This document shows positions 1-7,361 of a DNA stretch of 12,791 nt, piece after piece. Origin of the DNA: JBBDNV01 sp040877415 (GTDB lineage Bacteria > Planctomycetota > Planctomycetia > Pirellulales > PALSA-1355); the NCBI GenBank assembly GCA_040877415.1, contig JBBDNV010000170.1, positions 1 through 12,791 on the forward strand, in the 5' to 3' direction. Both the position numbers and the translations under genes were made by a program. The notes below the pieces were generated by a model. The model saw nothing but the letters and a program-made list of their open reading frames with translations. It made no database searches and had not been told where the DNA came from. Each line of letters opens with the position of its first letter. Position 1 is the first letter of the stretch.

Positions 1-315
1 CCTCGTCGGTCAAGCTCACCAGCACGTCGACCGAGACCGTTGGCGACGCGCCACCGGGGTTCTTGCCCGTAAAGACAGGCGGTACGAGATGTGCGTCCGC
101 TGGCGGCAAAGTTGGACTTTCGGCCATTCTTTCATCGCCGAAGAGATCCGCAGTAGCAACGCCGGGTGAGGTATCGATTCGTCGGAGGCGTGCGCGACGT
201 CGCCCTGCAACTGCCCGCTCTCGGGTGGCGATACGTCAAAGCTCTCTTCGGGCAGCTCCAGTCGTTCCGGCTCCTCGGTATTCCTTTCGTCATTTCGTTC
301 ATCGTCGCGTTCCAT
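1..315 (-). CDS. Hypothetical acidic protein, 5' part, probably frameshifted, runs off left edge
   Basis: I do not recognise this leftward gene. The ATG at 315 has a GGAG at 326-329, ten bases upstream; another ATG lies at 324. From there to about position 185 the frame reads as an acidic protein beginning MERDDERNDERNTEEPE. After that this frame becomes Arg-rich and looks non-coding. The next frame, open from about 235 to the left edge, then looks protein-like (DLFGDERMAESPTLPPADAH, later TGKNPGGASPTVSVDVLV) and has its own ATG at 125-127. The simplest reading is one gene with a single-base frameshift near 175-190. The alternative is that the real gene starts at 127 and the upstream acidic frame is chance. 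No domain, signal peptide or membrane segment is visible. The gene is divergent from glmU. Confidence 0.4.
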
Positions 316-329
316 CGCAAGCATGCTCC

Positions 330-648
330 GTGAAAGTGTGCCGGCGGCTCCCGGGCAGCGTCCAACGACGTTGAATGGTCATCTTGATCGATGAGCCCGA
401 CTCTACCCGAATCGGCGGCCTACTTTCATCCTCAAATCGCCGCCCGCGATCGAGAATCCAGCCCGGAGGCTGGAGGCTGGAGGCGGGAGGCAGGAGTTAG
501 AACATTGAATCGAAAAAAGCCACCCGAAGCCGCTGCGCGTTCGCCGTCAAGGCAGCCCATTGGCGCTAAAACGCGCCGGGCACTGGAACGAGACGCGCCG
601 GGTTGGCAAGATGGATGTTTTACTCGCACCACCCGGAGGCTGAATCCC
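330..648. other. Non-coding region upstream of glmU
   Basis: This 319-base stretch separates the leftward hypothetical gene from glmU and so should hold the promoters of both. The glmU frame stays open through it from position 391, but the translation (Arg/Pro/Ala-rich) has no GlmU features and the better start is at 649. The only clear structure is the heptamer array at 465-496. I find no convincing sigma-70-type promoter. Confidence 0.5.
465..496 (+). repeat. Tandem heptamer array GGAGGCN, about 4.5 copies
   Basis: The units are GGAGGCT (465-471), GGAGGCT (472-478), GGAGGCG (479-485), GGAGGCA (486-492) and a partial GGAG (493-496). Only the seventh base varies. The array lies about 150 bases upstream of glmU. 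A second guanine-rich heptamer array of different sequence (AGGGGYC) follows bamA at 10303-10380. Function is unknown; it is probably a slippage-generated minisatellite. Confidence 0.75.
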
Positions 649-1398
649 GTGAGCGCGACGCTAGCGGTTGTCATGGCGGCCGGCAAAGGCACCCGCATGA
701 AGTCGGAGCTGCCCAAAGTGCTCGTGCCGGTTTGCGGGCGGCCGATGATCGACTACGTGCTCGATGCGCTTGAGACCGCCGGAATTGACCAAACCGTGGT
801 GGTCGTCGGCTACCGCGCCGACGATGTGCGCCAGGCGCTGGCCGCGCGGCGGAACGTGGCTTTCGCGCTGCAAGCCGAACAGCACGGCACGGGGCACGCG
901 GTCATGTGCGCCCGAGAGTTTCTGGCCAGACACGACGGGCCGGTGCTGGTCGTGGCGGGCGACTCGCCGATGATGCAAAGCGACTCGCTGGCCCGCTTGT
1001 TGGCCGAGTTCGAGCGCTTTCGGCCGGCCTGCATCCTGGGAACCGCCACCAAGGAGGACGCCAGCGGCTTGGGCCGGGTGGTGCGCGACAAAAACGGCAA
1101 TTTTGCCGCGATTGCCGAGGAAAAGGACGCCACGCCCGAACAAAAACGCATCCGGGAGGTCAATCTAAGTTGCTACGTCTTCAATGGTGCCGACCTGTTG
1201 GCGGCGCTCGAGGGGATTCGGGCCGAAAACGCCCAGGGGGAGTACTATGTGACCGATTGTCCCGGCGTGCTGCTGGCGGCGGGCAAGGACGTGAGGGCCT
1301 TGAATGTCTTGAAGCCGTGCGAGGCGCTTTCCATCAATAACCGCGAGGAGTTGGCCGCCGTCGAGGACGCCATGCGCGAGATGGGCATGGCGCGCTGA
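649..1398 (+). CDS. glmU: GlmU-type N-acetylglucosamine-1-phosphate uridylyltransferase, single domain
   Basis: This is a cytoplasmic nucleotidyltransferase that should make UDP-GlcNAc from UTP and GlcNAc-1-phosphate, the precursor of peptidoglycan and lipid A. GlmU hallmarks are the nucleotide-binding loop MAAGKGTRM (residues 9-17) with Lys23 in LPKVL, QAEQHGTGHAV (75-85), the metal-binding GD (104-105), GEYYVTD (197-203) and INN (229-231). The GTG at 649 is chosen because GGAGG lies at 635-639 with nine bases between, and the GlmU fold begins at once; the open frame reaches 391 without homologous sequence. At 249 residues it has only the pyrophosphorylase domain. The left-handed beta-helix acetyltransferase half of the usual 450-460 residue GlmU is absent, and no frameshifted remnant follows. 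It could therefore be a related sugar-phosphate nucleotidyltransferase, but the motifs and the prs-ctc-pth neighbours favour GlmU. Confidence 0.88.
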   Translation: MSATLAVVMAAGKGTRMKSELPKVLVPVCGRPMIDYVLDALETAGIDQTVVVVGYRADDVRQALAARRNVAFALQAEQHGTGHAVMCAREFLARHDGPVLVVAGDSPMMQSDSLARLLAEFERFRPACILGTATKEDASGLGRVVRDKNGNFAAIAEEKDATPEQKRIREVNLSCYVFNGADLLAALEGIRAENAQGEYYVTDCPGVLLAAGKDVRALNVLKPCEALSINNREELAAVEDAMREMGMAR

Positions 1399-1403
1399 AG
1401 TGG

Positions 1404-1433
1404 TTCACAAGGCTCGCGCCGAAAGATTATACT
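1404..1433 (+). promoter_or_regulatory. Candidate sigma-70-type promoter for prs
   Basis: TTCACA (1404-1409) and TATACT (1428-1433) are separated by 18 bases in the 102-base gap between glmU and prs. Transcription would begin near 1440, giving a leader of about 60 bases. This is a consensus match only; planctomycete promoters are poorly defined. Confidence 0.35.
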
Positions 1434-1500
1434 TCACGTCGTGGCTGCGGCGTACAGGCTCTGGTCTTTAGTCTTCGTCCTTTCCCAGGGCGAACGATCC

Positions 1501-2445
1501 ATGAACGATCTGAAAATCTTCAGCGGCCGGGCGAATCACGACCTGACCCGAAAGATCTGCGACTATCTCGGTCTGCCGATGGCGCGGATCACGATCGGAA
1601 ACTTTCCCGACAGCGAAATCAGTTGCAAGGTCGAGGAGGACATTCGCGGCCGAGACGTGTTTCTCGTGCAGCCCACCTGCCCGCCGGTGAACGAGAACCT
1701 GATGGAACTCTTGATCATGATCGAGAGCTGCAAGCGCGCCAGCGCCGAGCGTATCACGGCCGTCGTTCCCTACTTCGGCTACGCCCGGCAGGACCGAAAG
1801 GACGAAGGGCGCGTGCCGATTACGGCCAAGCTCGTGGCCAACATCATCACCCGGGCCGGCGCCGACCGCGTGCTGGCGATGGATTTGCACGCCGCCCAAA
1901 TCCAGGGCTTTTTCGACGTTCCGGTCGACCACCTCTACGCGGCCCCGGTGCTCAACGAGTATTTTCTCGATCTCGGCTTCGCATCGGGGGACGTCGTCGT
2001 GGTGAGTCCCGACGAAGGGAGCATCAAGCGGGCCCTGGGACACGCTGAGCGATTGGGCGGCAACCTGGCCATCGTCGACAAACGGCGCGCCGACGCCGAG
2101 CACACCAAGCAGGAAAACATCATCGGCGCGCCGGTCGAAGGCAAACTGGCGCTGATGTTCGACGACATGATCAGCACCGCCGGCTCGATCTGCGGGGCGG
2201 CGGAAGTGATCCACCGGCGCGGCGCCTCGCGGATTTACGTGGCCGCCACGCACGGCGTGTTGTGCGGGCCGGCCATCGAGCGGATCAGCAAGTCGCCGAT
2301 TTACGAATTGGTCATCACCGACACGATTCCCCTGCGGCCGGAGGCCATGATCCCCAAGATCAAGGTGCTCAGCGTCGCCCCCCTGCTTGGGGAAGCGATC
2401 AAGCGCATTCACCGCAACGAGTCGGTCAGCCGGCTGTTTGATTGA
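1501..2445 (+). CDS. prs: Ribose-phosphate pyrophosphokinase (PRPP synthetase)
   Basis: The enzyme transfers pyrophosphate from ATP to ribose 5-phosphate to make PRPP, the precursor of purines, pyrimidines, NAD, His and Trp. It is cytosolic and normally hexameric. The 314 residues match the usual family length. Visible motifs are NFPDSE (34-39), the ATP-binding PYFGYARQDRK (90-100), the catalytic DLH with His130, the flexible-loop DKRR (193-196) and the PRPP-binding FDDMISTAGSI (220-230). The ATG at 1501 is chosen because the family begins with a short stretch such as NDLKIFSGRANHDLT; the frame extends up to 1441 but the extra 20 residues look non-homologous. The ribosome site is weak (AGGGCG about 12 bases upstream). 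It follows glmU and precedes ctc, the same order as in Bacillus. All key residues are present. Confidence 0.96.
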   Translation: MNDLKIFSGRANHDLTRKICDYLGLPMARITIGNFPDSEISCKVEEDIRGRDVFLVQPTCPPVNENLMELLIMIESCKRASAERITAVVPYFGYARQDRKDEGRVPITAKLVANIITRAGADRVLAMDLHAAQIQGFFDVPVDHLYAAPVLNEYFLDLGFASGDVVVVSPDEGSIKRALGHAERLGGNLAIVDKRRADAEHTKQENIIGAPVEGKLALMFDDMISTAGSICGAAEVIHRRGASRIYVAATHGVLCGPAIERISKSPIYELVITDTIPLRPEAMIPKIKVLSVAPLLGEAIKRIHRNESVSRLFD

Positions 2446-2558
2446 CGGTCATTCGGCGGCGCGATTCATCATCCGGCGTCGTCCGGCCGGTGGTCGTCGT
2501 CGGTGCCACCCAGCCATCCCGCGGCAAAGTGCCCCCTTGACCGACTTTGCCAGCGATT

Positions 2559-2575
2559 CCCCGGCAATACCGGGG
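2559..2575 (+). terminator. Possible small hairpin between prs and rplY
   Basis: CCCCGG (2559-2564) pairs perfectly with CCGGGG (2570-2575) around a five-base loop. It lies 113 bases after the prs stop. No T tract follows, so it is at best an attenuating or RNA-stabilising hairpin, not a standard intrinsic terminator. Confidence 0.22.
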
Positions 2576-2602
2576 GCTTCGCAATTCTTTGGCGTGCCGG
2601 TC

Positions 2603-2630
2603 TTGAAAGATTCACTGTTTCGGCGAAAAT
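2603..2630 (+). promoter_or_regulatory. Weak candidate promoter for the rplY-pth-rpsF-ssb-rplI run
   Basis: TTGAAA (2603-2608) and GAAAAT (2625-2630) are spaced by 16 bases in the 228-base gap before rplY. The -10 match is only four of six bases. The position suits a promoter for the following ribosomal genes, but the evidence is weak. Confidence 0.22.
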
Positions 2631-2673
2631 GACTCGTTTGCCCTGCTTCCAGGACGACTGGCGGGTCACGACG

Positions 2674-3306
2674 ATGGCGGAAACCTTAAACGTGAAAATG
2701 CGCGACACGCGCGGCACGCGACACGCGCGGCGGACGCGGCGCCAGGGCGGCATTCCGGCGATCCTCTACGGTCATGGCGAGGCCAACCATAGCCTGACCG
2801 TCGTGGCCGACGAAATGGCAGCCGTCGTGCGCCGCGGCGGACGCGTCGTCGAGCTGCGCGGAGCGGTGAACGAGAAGGCGTTCATCCGCGCGTTGCATTG
2901 GGATACCTATGGGCTGGAAGTGCTGCACGTCGACTTCACGCGGATTTCGGAGCACGAGCGCGTCGAGGTAAAAATCGCGGTCGAGCTGCGCGGCCAGGCC
3001 GTCGGCGTCAAGGATGGCGGCATCGTCACGCACTTTGTGCATGAAATCGAAATCGAGTGCGAAGCGCTTTCGATTCCCGACCGCATTGAAGTCAACATCA
3101 ACGAGCTGAAGATTGGCGCCTCGGTGACGGCCGGCGACCTGCACTTGCCGCCGGGCGTCAAGCTGATATCCGATCCGGAGGCGGTGGTCGTCCAATGCGT
3201 CGAGGCCAGGGAAGAAGAGGAGGAAGCCGTCGCCGCTCCGGGTGCCGCCGAACCCGAAGTGATTGGCCGCAAGGCCGAGGAGGCGGAGGAAGGGTCCCAG
3301 GATTAA
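2674..3306 (+). CDS. rplY: 50S ribosomal protein bL25, long CTC/TL5 form
   Basis: This protein binds 5S rRNA in the central protuberance of the large subunit. The 210 residues show the two-domain CTC form: an N-terminal 5S-binding domain with the typical R-R-x-G-x-I-P-A-I-L-Y-G pattern (residues 22-33), a second beta domain (about 95-178) containing ALSIPDRIEVNI (131-142), and an acidic low-complexity tail (from 179, EAREEEEEAV onward). The ATG at 2674 begins AETLNVKMRDTRGTRHARR, as expected for the family; the frame is open further upstream to 2503 without homologous sequence, and no strong ribosome site is seen. It sits 55 bases before pth, the classic ctc-pth pairing. In Bacillus ctc is a general-stress gene, but nothing here shows that regulation. 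Confidence 0.93.
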   Translation: MAETLNVKMRDTRGTRHARRTRRQGGIPAILYGHGEANHSLTVVADEMAAVVRRGGRVVELRGAVNEKAFIRALHWDTYGLEVLHVDFTRISEHERVEVKIAVELRGQAVGVKDGGIVTHFVHEIEIECEALSIPDRIEVNINELKIGASVTAGDLHLPPGVKLISDPEAVVVQCVEAREEEEEAVAAPGAAEPEVIGRKAEEAEEGSQD

Positions 3307-3361
3307 GTTCGCGCTTTCGTGCGCCGCGTGGGCAGCCCGAACAGAGCGCCGCCTCCAATCC

Positions 3362-3919
3362 ATGAAACTCGTCGTCGGCTTGGGAAATCCAGGGCGGAAA
3401 TACGAAGGAACGCGACATAACGTCGGCTTTCGGGTTGCCGCCGAGTTGGCGGAAAAGCACGGGAGGACGAAACCAAGACGGACGTTTCAGGGCGAGTTGG
3501 TCGAGGCCGCCATCGACGCCGAGAAACTGCTGCTCCTGTGCCCGCATACGCTGATGAATTTAAGCGGCGGAAGCGTGCTCGAAGCGCGAGATTTTTATAA
3601 AATCCCACACGACGACCTGCTGATCGTCAGCGACGATCTCAACCTGCCTTTAGGCAAATTGAGGTTTCGCAAAAGCGGGTCGTCGGGCGGGCAAAGAGGA
3701 TTGAAGGACATCATTCGCCGCCTGGGGACCGACGAAATCCCCCGGCTGCGGATCGGCATCGGCAGCGCAGCGGCGGGGCGCGACGCCGCGGACTTCGTCC
3801 TGGGGCGATTTACCAAGGACGAAAAGCCCGAAATCGATGTAGCCATCGGCCGCGCCGCCGACGCGGTCGAGATTTGGTTCCGCGAGGGAGTCGCGGCCGC
3901 GATGAACCGATACAATTAG
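3362..3919 (+). CDS. pth: Peptidyl-tRNA hydrolase
   Basis: Pth cleaves the ester bond of peptidyl-tRNAs that drop off the ribosome, recycling tRNA in the cytoplasm. At 185 residues it has the normal length. The start VVGLGNPGRKYEGTRHNVGF contains Asn9 and catalytic His19. The other active-site elements are TLMNLSG with Asn66 (63-69), SDDLNLPLG with Asp92 (90-98) and GSSGGQRGLKDI (106-117). The ATG at 3362 opens directly into the conserved strand, so the upstream in-frame extension to 3263, which overlaps rplY, is rejected. It ends 37 bases before rpsF, consistent with one transcript. Confidence 0.96.
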   Translation: MKLVVGLGNPGRKYEGTRHNVGFRVAAELAEKHGRTKPRRTFQGELVEAAIDAEKLLLLCPHTLMNLSGGSVLEARDFYKIPHDDLLIVSDDLNLPLGKLRFRKSGSSGGQRGLKDIIRRLGTDEIPRLRIGIGSAAAGRDAADFVLGRFTKDEKPEIDVAIGRAADAVEIWFREGVAAAMNRYN

Positions 3920-3956
3920 GTCGAGCGCTGCATGACCTCGACCGGGAGCGATACTT

Positions 3957-4379
3957 GTGGCTGTCAACGTCTACGAAGGGATGTACATTCTGGACTCGAA
4001 TCGCTACGCCCGCGATCCGGCCGCCGTTTCGGACCAGATTCCCACCATGATTCAAAAGCTCGGCGGCGAAATACTGGCCAGCCGCTTATGGGAAGAACGC
4101 CGGCTGGCCTACTCGATTGACGGGCATCGAAAAGGCACGTATTGGCTTACTTACTTCAAGCTTGAAAGCGGCCAACTGACTCCCTTGAGCCGGCAGTGCC
4201 AGTTGAGCGAAACCATTTTGCGGACCTTGTTCCTGAAGGTCGATCCACGCATCGCCGACGCGCTGGTGAGTCACGCACTGACCGGCGGCACGGCCCCCCG
4301 CAAAGCCCCCGCCGAACCGGCCGCGTTGGGCACGGCGGTCCGCGACGAGGCTGTAGTCGAATCAGGCGACAAGGTGTAG
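3957..4379 (+). CDS. rpsF: 30S ribosomal protein bS6
   Basis: bS6 binds the central domain of 16S rRNA on the small-subunit platform, normally as a partner of bS18. The fold is recognisable from YEGMYILD (6-13) and RRLAYSIDGHRKGTYWLTYF (48-67), with residues 1-105 forming the ferredoxin-like domain. A Pro/Ala-rich tail of about 30 residues follows; bS6 tails vary between species. The GTG at 3957 has GGGAG at 3944-3948, eight bases upstream, and the protein begins in the conserved strand at once. It is followed after 58 bases by ssb, the usual neighbour, but its bS18 partner gene is not in this window. Confidence 0.95.
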   Translation: MAVNVYEGMYILDSNRYARDPAAVSDQIPTMIQKLGGEILASRLWEERRLAYSIDGHRKGTYWLTYFKLESGQLTPLSRQCQLSETILRTLFLKVDPRIADALVSHALTGGTAPRKAPAEPAALGTAVRDEAVVESGDKV

Positions 4380-4437
4380 CAGTCTGCCCAACGATGGGAC
4401 ACGGGCGGCCGGTGTGCAGTTGTGAAAGGAGCCGATG

Positions 4438-4884
4438 ATGGCCAGTTTTAATCGCGTGATTCTGGTCGGTAACCTGACGCGAGATCCCGAGCTGCGGTTT
4501 ACACCCAGCAACACGCCCGTTACCGAAATCGGGCTGGCGGTCAACGATCGCCGCAAGAATTCCAGCGGTGAATGGGTCGAAGAAACGACTTTTGTCGACA
4601 TCACGCTGTGGGGCCGCACGGCCGAAGTCGCCACCGAGTATTTGAACAAGGGCTCCAGCGTGCTGATCGAAGGTCGGTTGAAGCTGGACACCTGGGAGAA
4701 GGACGGCAAGAAGAATTCGAAGCTGCGCGTCGTCGGCGAGCGGATGCAGATGCTCGGCCCGCGCGGCAGCGGCGGCGGCAGCGCGGGTTCCCGCGGCACG
4801 GCGAAAAGCGCCGCGCCCGCCGCGGGCCCCGACGCGGGCCCCGACGACATAGACGCACCGCCCGACGACGATATACCGTTTTGA
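4438..4884 (+). CDS. ssb: Single-stranded DNA-binding protein
   Basis: SSB coats single-stranded DNA in replication, repair and recombination and recruits partners through its tail. The OB-fold spans about residues 1-106: FNRVILVGNLTRDPELR (4-20), TFVDITLWGR with Trp58 (51-60), KGSSVLIEGRL (71-81) and TWEKDGKK (85-92). A Gly/Ala/Pro-rich linker (107-139) leads to the acidic tip PPDDDIPF (141-148). Two ATGs stand in tandem at 4435 and 4438. The second is preferred because the AGGAG at 4427-4431 is then six bases away and the family begins MASFN; the first would add one Met. The 148 residues are normal for the family. It lies between rpsF and rplI. Confidence 0.95.
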   Translation: MASFNRVILVGNLTRDPELRFTPSNTPVTEIGLAVNDRRKNSSGEWVEETTFVDITLWGRTAEVATEYLNKGSSVLIEGRLKLDTWEKDGKKNSKLRVVGERMQMLGPRGSGGGSAGSRGTAKSAAPAAGPDAGPDDIDAPPDDDIPF

Positions 4885-4958
4885 ATAAAGGACGAAGGCA
4901 GCGGGCGGCAGGAGAAACAGCCGCGTTAAAGCATTAAGGCAGTTTTGAGGAAACGATC

Positions 4959-5501
4959 ATGGCCGGCGGAAAATCGACTCGGGCTCGATCGCACAAACAG
5001 CGGCTTCCCCGCGGCCCGCACAAGGGCGTCGAGTTGCTCTTGGTTCAAACCGTCGATCACGTCGGCCAGCAAGGCGACGTGGTCGAAGTCAAGCGCGGTT
5101 ACGCCATGAACTACCTGTTGCCGCAAGGGCTGGCCACGATCGCTACCGACCACCACAAGCGAATGGTCGAAAAGCACCGCGCGCGGCTGCAGGAGATTCA
5201 GAACGCACGCCTGGCGCACTTGCGCGATTTGGCCGAGAACCTGGCGCGCCAAAGCGTCACGATCGAGGCCAATGCCAACGACGAAGGCCACCTTTACGGC
5301 TCGGTCGGGGCGGCGGAGATCGTGGCCGGACTTAAGCGCAACGAAATTACGATCACGGCCGACCAGGTCCGCCTTACGGGGCCGCTCAAGGAACTCGGCC
5401 TGTATACGGTCAACGTGCACCTTGGCCACGAGGTCGAAGCCGAGCTGAAAGTCTGGGTCGTGCCGACCGTCGCGGAAGAATCGCCGGAAAAGAAGCCCTA
5501 G
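4959..5501 (+). CDS. rplI: 50S ribosomal protein bL9 with basic N-terminal extension
   Basis: bL9 binds domain V of 23S rRNA near the L1 stalk and helps maintain the reading frame. The signature GQQGDVVEVKRGYAMNYLLP (37-56) is clear, followed by the long connecting helix (about 63-95) and the C-terminal domain (about 98-170). The protein has 180 residues, against about 150 normally. Most of the excess is an N-terminal basic stretch of about 22 residues (MAGGKSTRARSHKQRLPRGP) before VELLLVQTVDHV, where bL9 usually begins. The start is supported by GAGG at 4947-4950, eight bases before the ATG at 4959, and there is no ATG near the usual bL9 start. It follows ssb by 74 bases. Confidence 0.95.
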   Translation: MAGGKSTRARSHKQRLPRGPHKGVELLLVQTVDHVGQQGDVVEVKRGYAMNYLLPQGLATIATDHHKRMVEKHRARLQEIQNARLAHLRDLAENLARQSVTIEANANDEGHLYGSVGAAEIVAGLKRNEITITADQVRLTGPLKELGLYTVNVHLGHEVEAELKVWVVPTVAEESPEKKP

Positions 5502-5720
5502 GCGAGCCGCCCGGCGTGCCGAGGGCAACGAGCCCGACGCGCAAGCGCCGGTCAAGCCGGCAAGGGGGCGCACGTTCCCCGGCGCTGGTGCCCCGCGCTT
5601 CGGCCTCGTGCGCGGTTCGCGTCATGGCGGACACCGGATGGGTGACTTGCCATCCAGGGCGGGCTCGGCGAAACTAACGGTCGACGGCTGGAACACGCCT
5701 GGCGCAAGGAGGCTCGCAAC

Positions 5721-7103
5721 GTGAAGGTCAACTCCGAGATTCTCGATCGTCAGCCGCCGTGCAACCTGGAGGCGGAGCGCGGCGTCTTGGGCAGCATTCT
5801 GCTGTTGCCCATCGTGTGTGACGACGTCGCCGTCATCGTGCGGCCGGAGGACTTTTACGACGACGCGAACCGAATCGTCTATTCGCATCTGCGCACGATG
5901 CACGGCGACGGCCGCCGCATCGACACGACGCTCCTGGTCGAGCAGCTCAAGACCCAGGGAGACTTTGAGCGCGTCGGCGGCGCCGCCTACCTGGCCGAGA
6001 TTCTGCAATCCGTGCCCACGGCGGCCAACGCTACGCACTACGCCGAAATCGTCAAGAACAAGTCGACGCTGCGCTCGTTGATCTACTCCAGCACCGAAAT
6101 CCTGCGCGACGCGTACAACGAATCGATCGAGCCGCGGGAAATGCTCAATCGCGCAGAGCAGAGAATCTTCTCGATCGTCGATCAGCGCGGTGTAGGTCAG
6201 CTCGTCAGCATCTACGACATCATGCAGGAGGCTCTCAGTCGGATCGACACGAGAATGCAGCACGAGTATTCGATCGGCGGCATTCCCACCGGCTTTACGG
6301 ATTTCGACCGCACGGTCGGCGGCCTACACGACTCGGAATTGGTAATCCTCGCGGCGCGGCCGAGTATGGGCAAGACCTCGCTAGCCCTGAACATCGCACA
6401 GAACGTTGCCGTCGAAGAGCAGTTGGCGACACTATTCGTGAGCCTGGAAATGTCGCGCTTCGAACTTGCGGAGCGGCTGTTGTGCTGCCGCGCGAAAGTC
6501 GACTTGCAGTCGCTGCGCAACGGCACGCTTTCGACGGCGGATCGCCACACGTTCATCGAAAAATCCGCCGAGCTCAGCCAGGCGCCGTTATTTGTCGACG
6601 ATACGCCCAGCCGCACGATGACCGAGATCGCGGCTACCGCCCGGCGCCTGAAACGCCGTCAGAATCTGCGGCTCGTCATCATCGACTATTTGCAGCTTAT
6701 CGAGGCGGATAACGCGCGCGATCAAAGACAGGAGCAGGTGGCCAAAGTGGCGCGCCGCCTTAAGGGACTGGCGCGCGAGTTGCAATTGCCCGTGTTGTGC
6801 CTGGCGCAATTGAATCGTCAGGCCGAGGTCACGCGCGACAACAAGCCGCGCTTGAGCCATTTGCGCGAATCGGGGGCGATCGAGCAAGACGCCGACCTGG
6901 TCATGTTCATCCACCGCGAGGAATACTACGAGATCGATTCCGACGAGAAGCGGCGTCTCGAACGAGAGGCCGATCTGATCGTGGGGAAAAACCGCAATGG
7001 AGCGACCCCGGAAATCAAGCTTCATTGGCGACGGGAGTACACGCGATTCGACAACGCCGCCAGCGTGCCGCACGAAGCATTCGTGGACTGGAACGAGACG
7101 TGA
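5721..7103 (+). CDS. dnaB: Replicative DNA helicase DnaB
   Basis: DnaB is the hexameric 5'-3' helicase that unwinds DNA at the fork and works with primase. The 460 residues are a normal length. The N-terminal domain begins with PPCNLEAERGVLGSILL (12-28), typical of DnaB. The RecA-like domain follows with Walker A ARPSMGKTS (212-220), SLEMSR (241-246), Walker B LVIIDYLQL (318-326), AQLNRQAE (362-369) and LRESGAIEQDADLVMFIHR (381-399). The KNRNG at 423-427 carries the arginine-finger region. The GTG start at 5721 is supported by a strong AAGGAGG at 5706-5712, eight bases upstream. The 219-base gap after rplI suggests it may have its own promoter, but I see no clear one. No intein is present. 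Confidence 0.96.
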   Translation: MKVNSEILDRQPPCNLEAERGVLGSILLLPIVCDDVAVIVRPEDFYDDANRIVYSHLRTMHGDGRRIDTTLLVEQLKTQGDFERVGGAAYLAEILQSVPTAANATHYAEIVKNKSTLRSLIYSSTEILRDAYNESIEPREMLNRAEQRIFSIVDQRGVGQLVSIYDIMQEALSRIDTRMQHEYSIGGIPTGFTDFDRTVGGLHDSELVILAARPSMGKTSLALNIAQNVAVEEQLATLFVSLEMSRFELAERLLCCRAKVDLQSLRNGTLSTADRHTFIEKSAELSQAPLFVDDTPSRTMTEIAATARRLKRRQNLRLVIIDYLQLIEADNARDQRQEQVAKVARRLKGLARELQLPVLCLAQLNRQAEVTRDNKPRLSHLRESGAIEQDADLVMFIHREEYYEIDSDEKRRLEREADLIVGKNRNGATPEIKLHWRREYTRFDNAASVPHEAFVDWNET

Positions 7104-7361
7104 TTGTCGGTGCTGTCACTCGGCAAACCGCCCAGTTTATCCAGTCGTAGCTCCTCCCTTCGCGGGAAGGTGAACTCGCCTTGTTTTGCCGGCTCGCTTG
7201 CGGTATCTCTACGCCGCTTTAGCGGGCCGAAAGAAGCGCGTTCCCATCTGCTTCTCCTCGGCACTAGCGCGACACAACACCGCTGGCGGTGCGGCCTTGC
7301 ACCCGTCGGCAGCGCGATTCACATCTCGACGTTCTGCAACCTGTTCGGAAGCTTTCGTTTC

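Noticed and set aside
465..496. CRISPR array or ribosome-site cluster
   Set aside because: The repeat has a seven-base unit with no spacers, and no start codon with a credible frame follows the GGAGG units at proper distance.
391..648. N-terminal extension of GlmU from the ATG at 391
   Set aside because: The 86 extra codons are Arg/Pro-rich without homologous pattern and cross the heptamer array, while the GTG at 649 has a strong GGAGG at good spacing and opens straight into the nucleotide-binding fold.
1468..2412. Long leftward open frame opposite prs
   Set aside because: It is the antisense shadow of a confidently identified gene; its composition (His, Gly, Asp, Val-rich) is typical of the complement of GC-rich coding sequence.
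5547..5561. Terminator hairpin after rplI
   Set aside because: GCCGG and CCGGC can pair, but the stem is only five to six pairs, the loop is tiny and no T tract follows; such pairings are expected by chance in this GC-rich gap.
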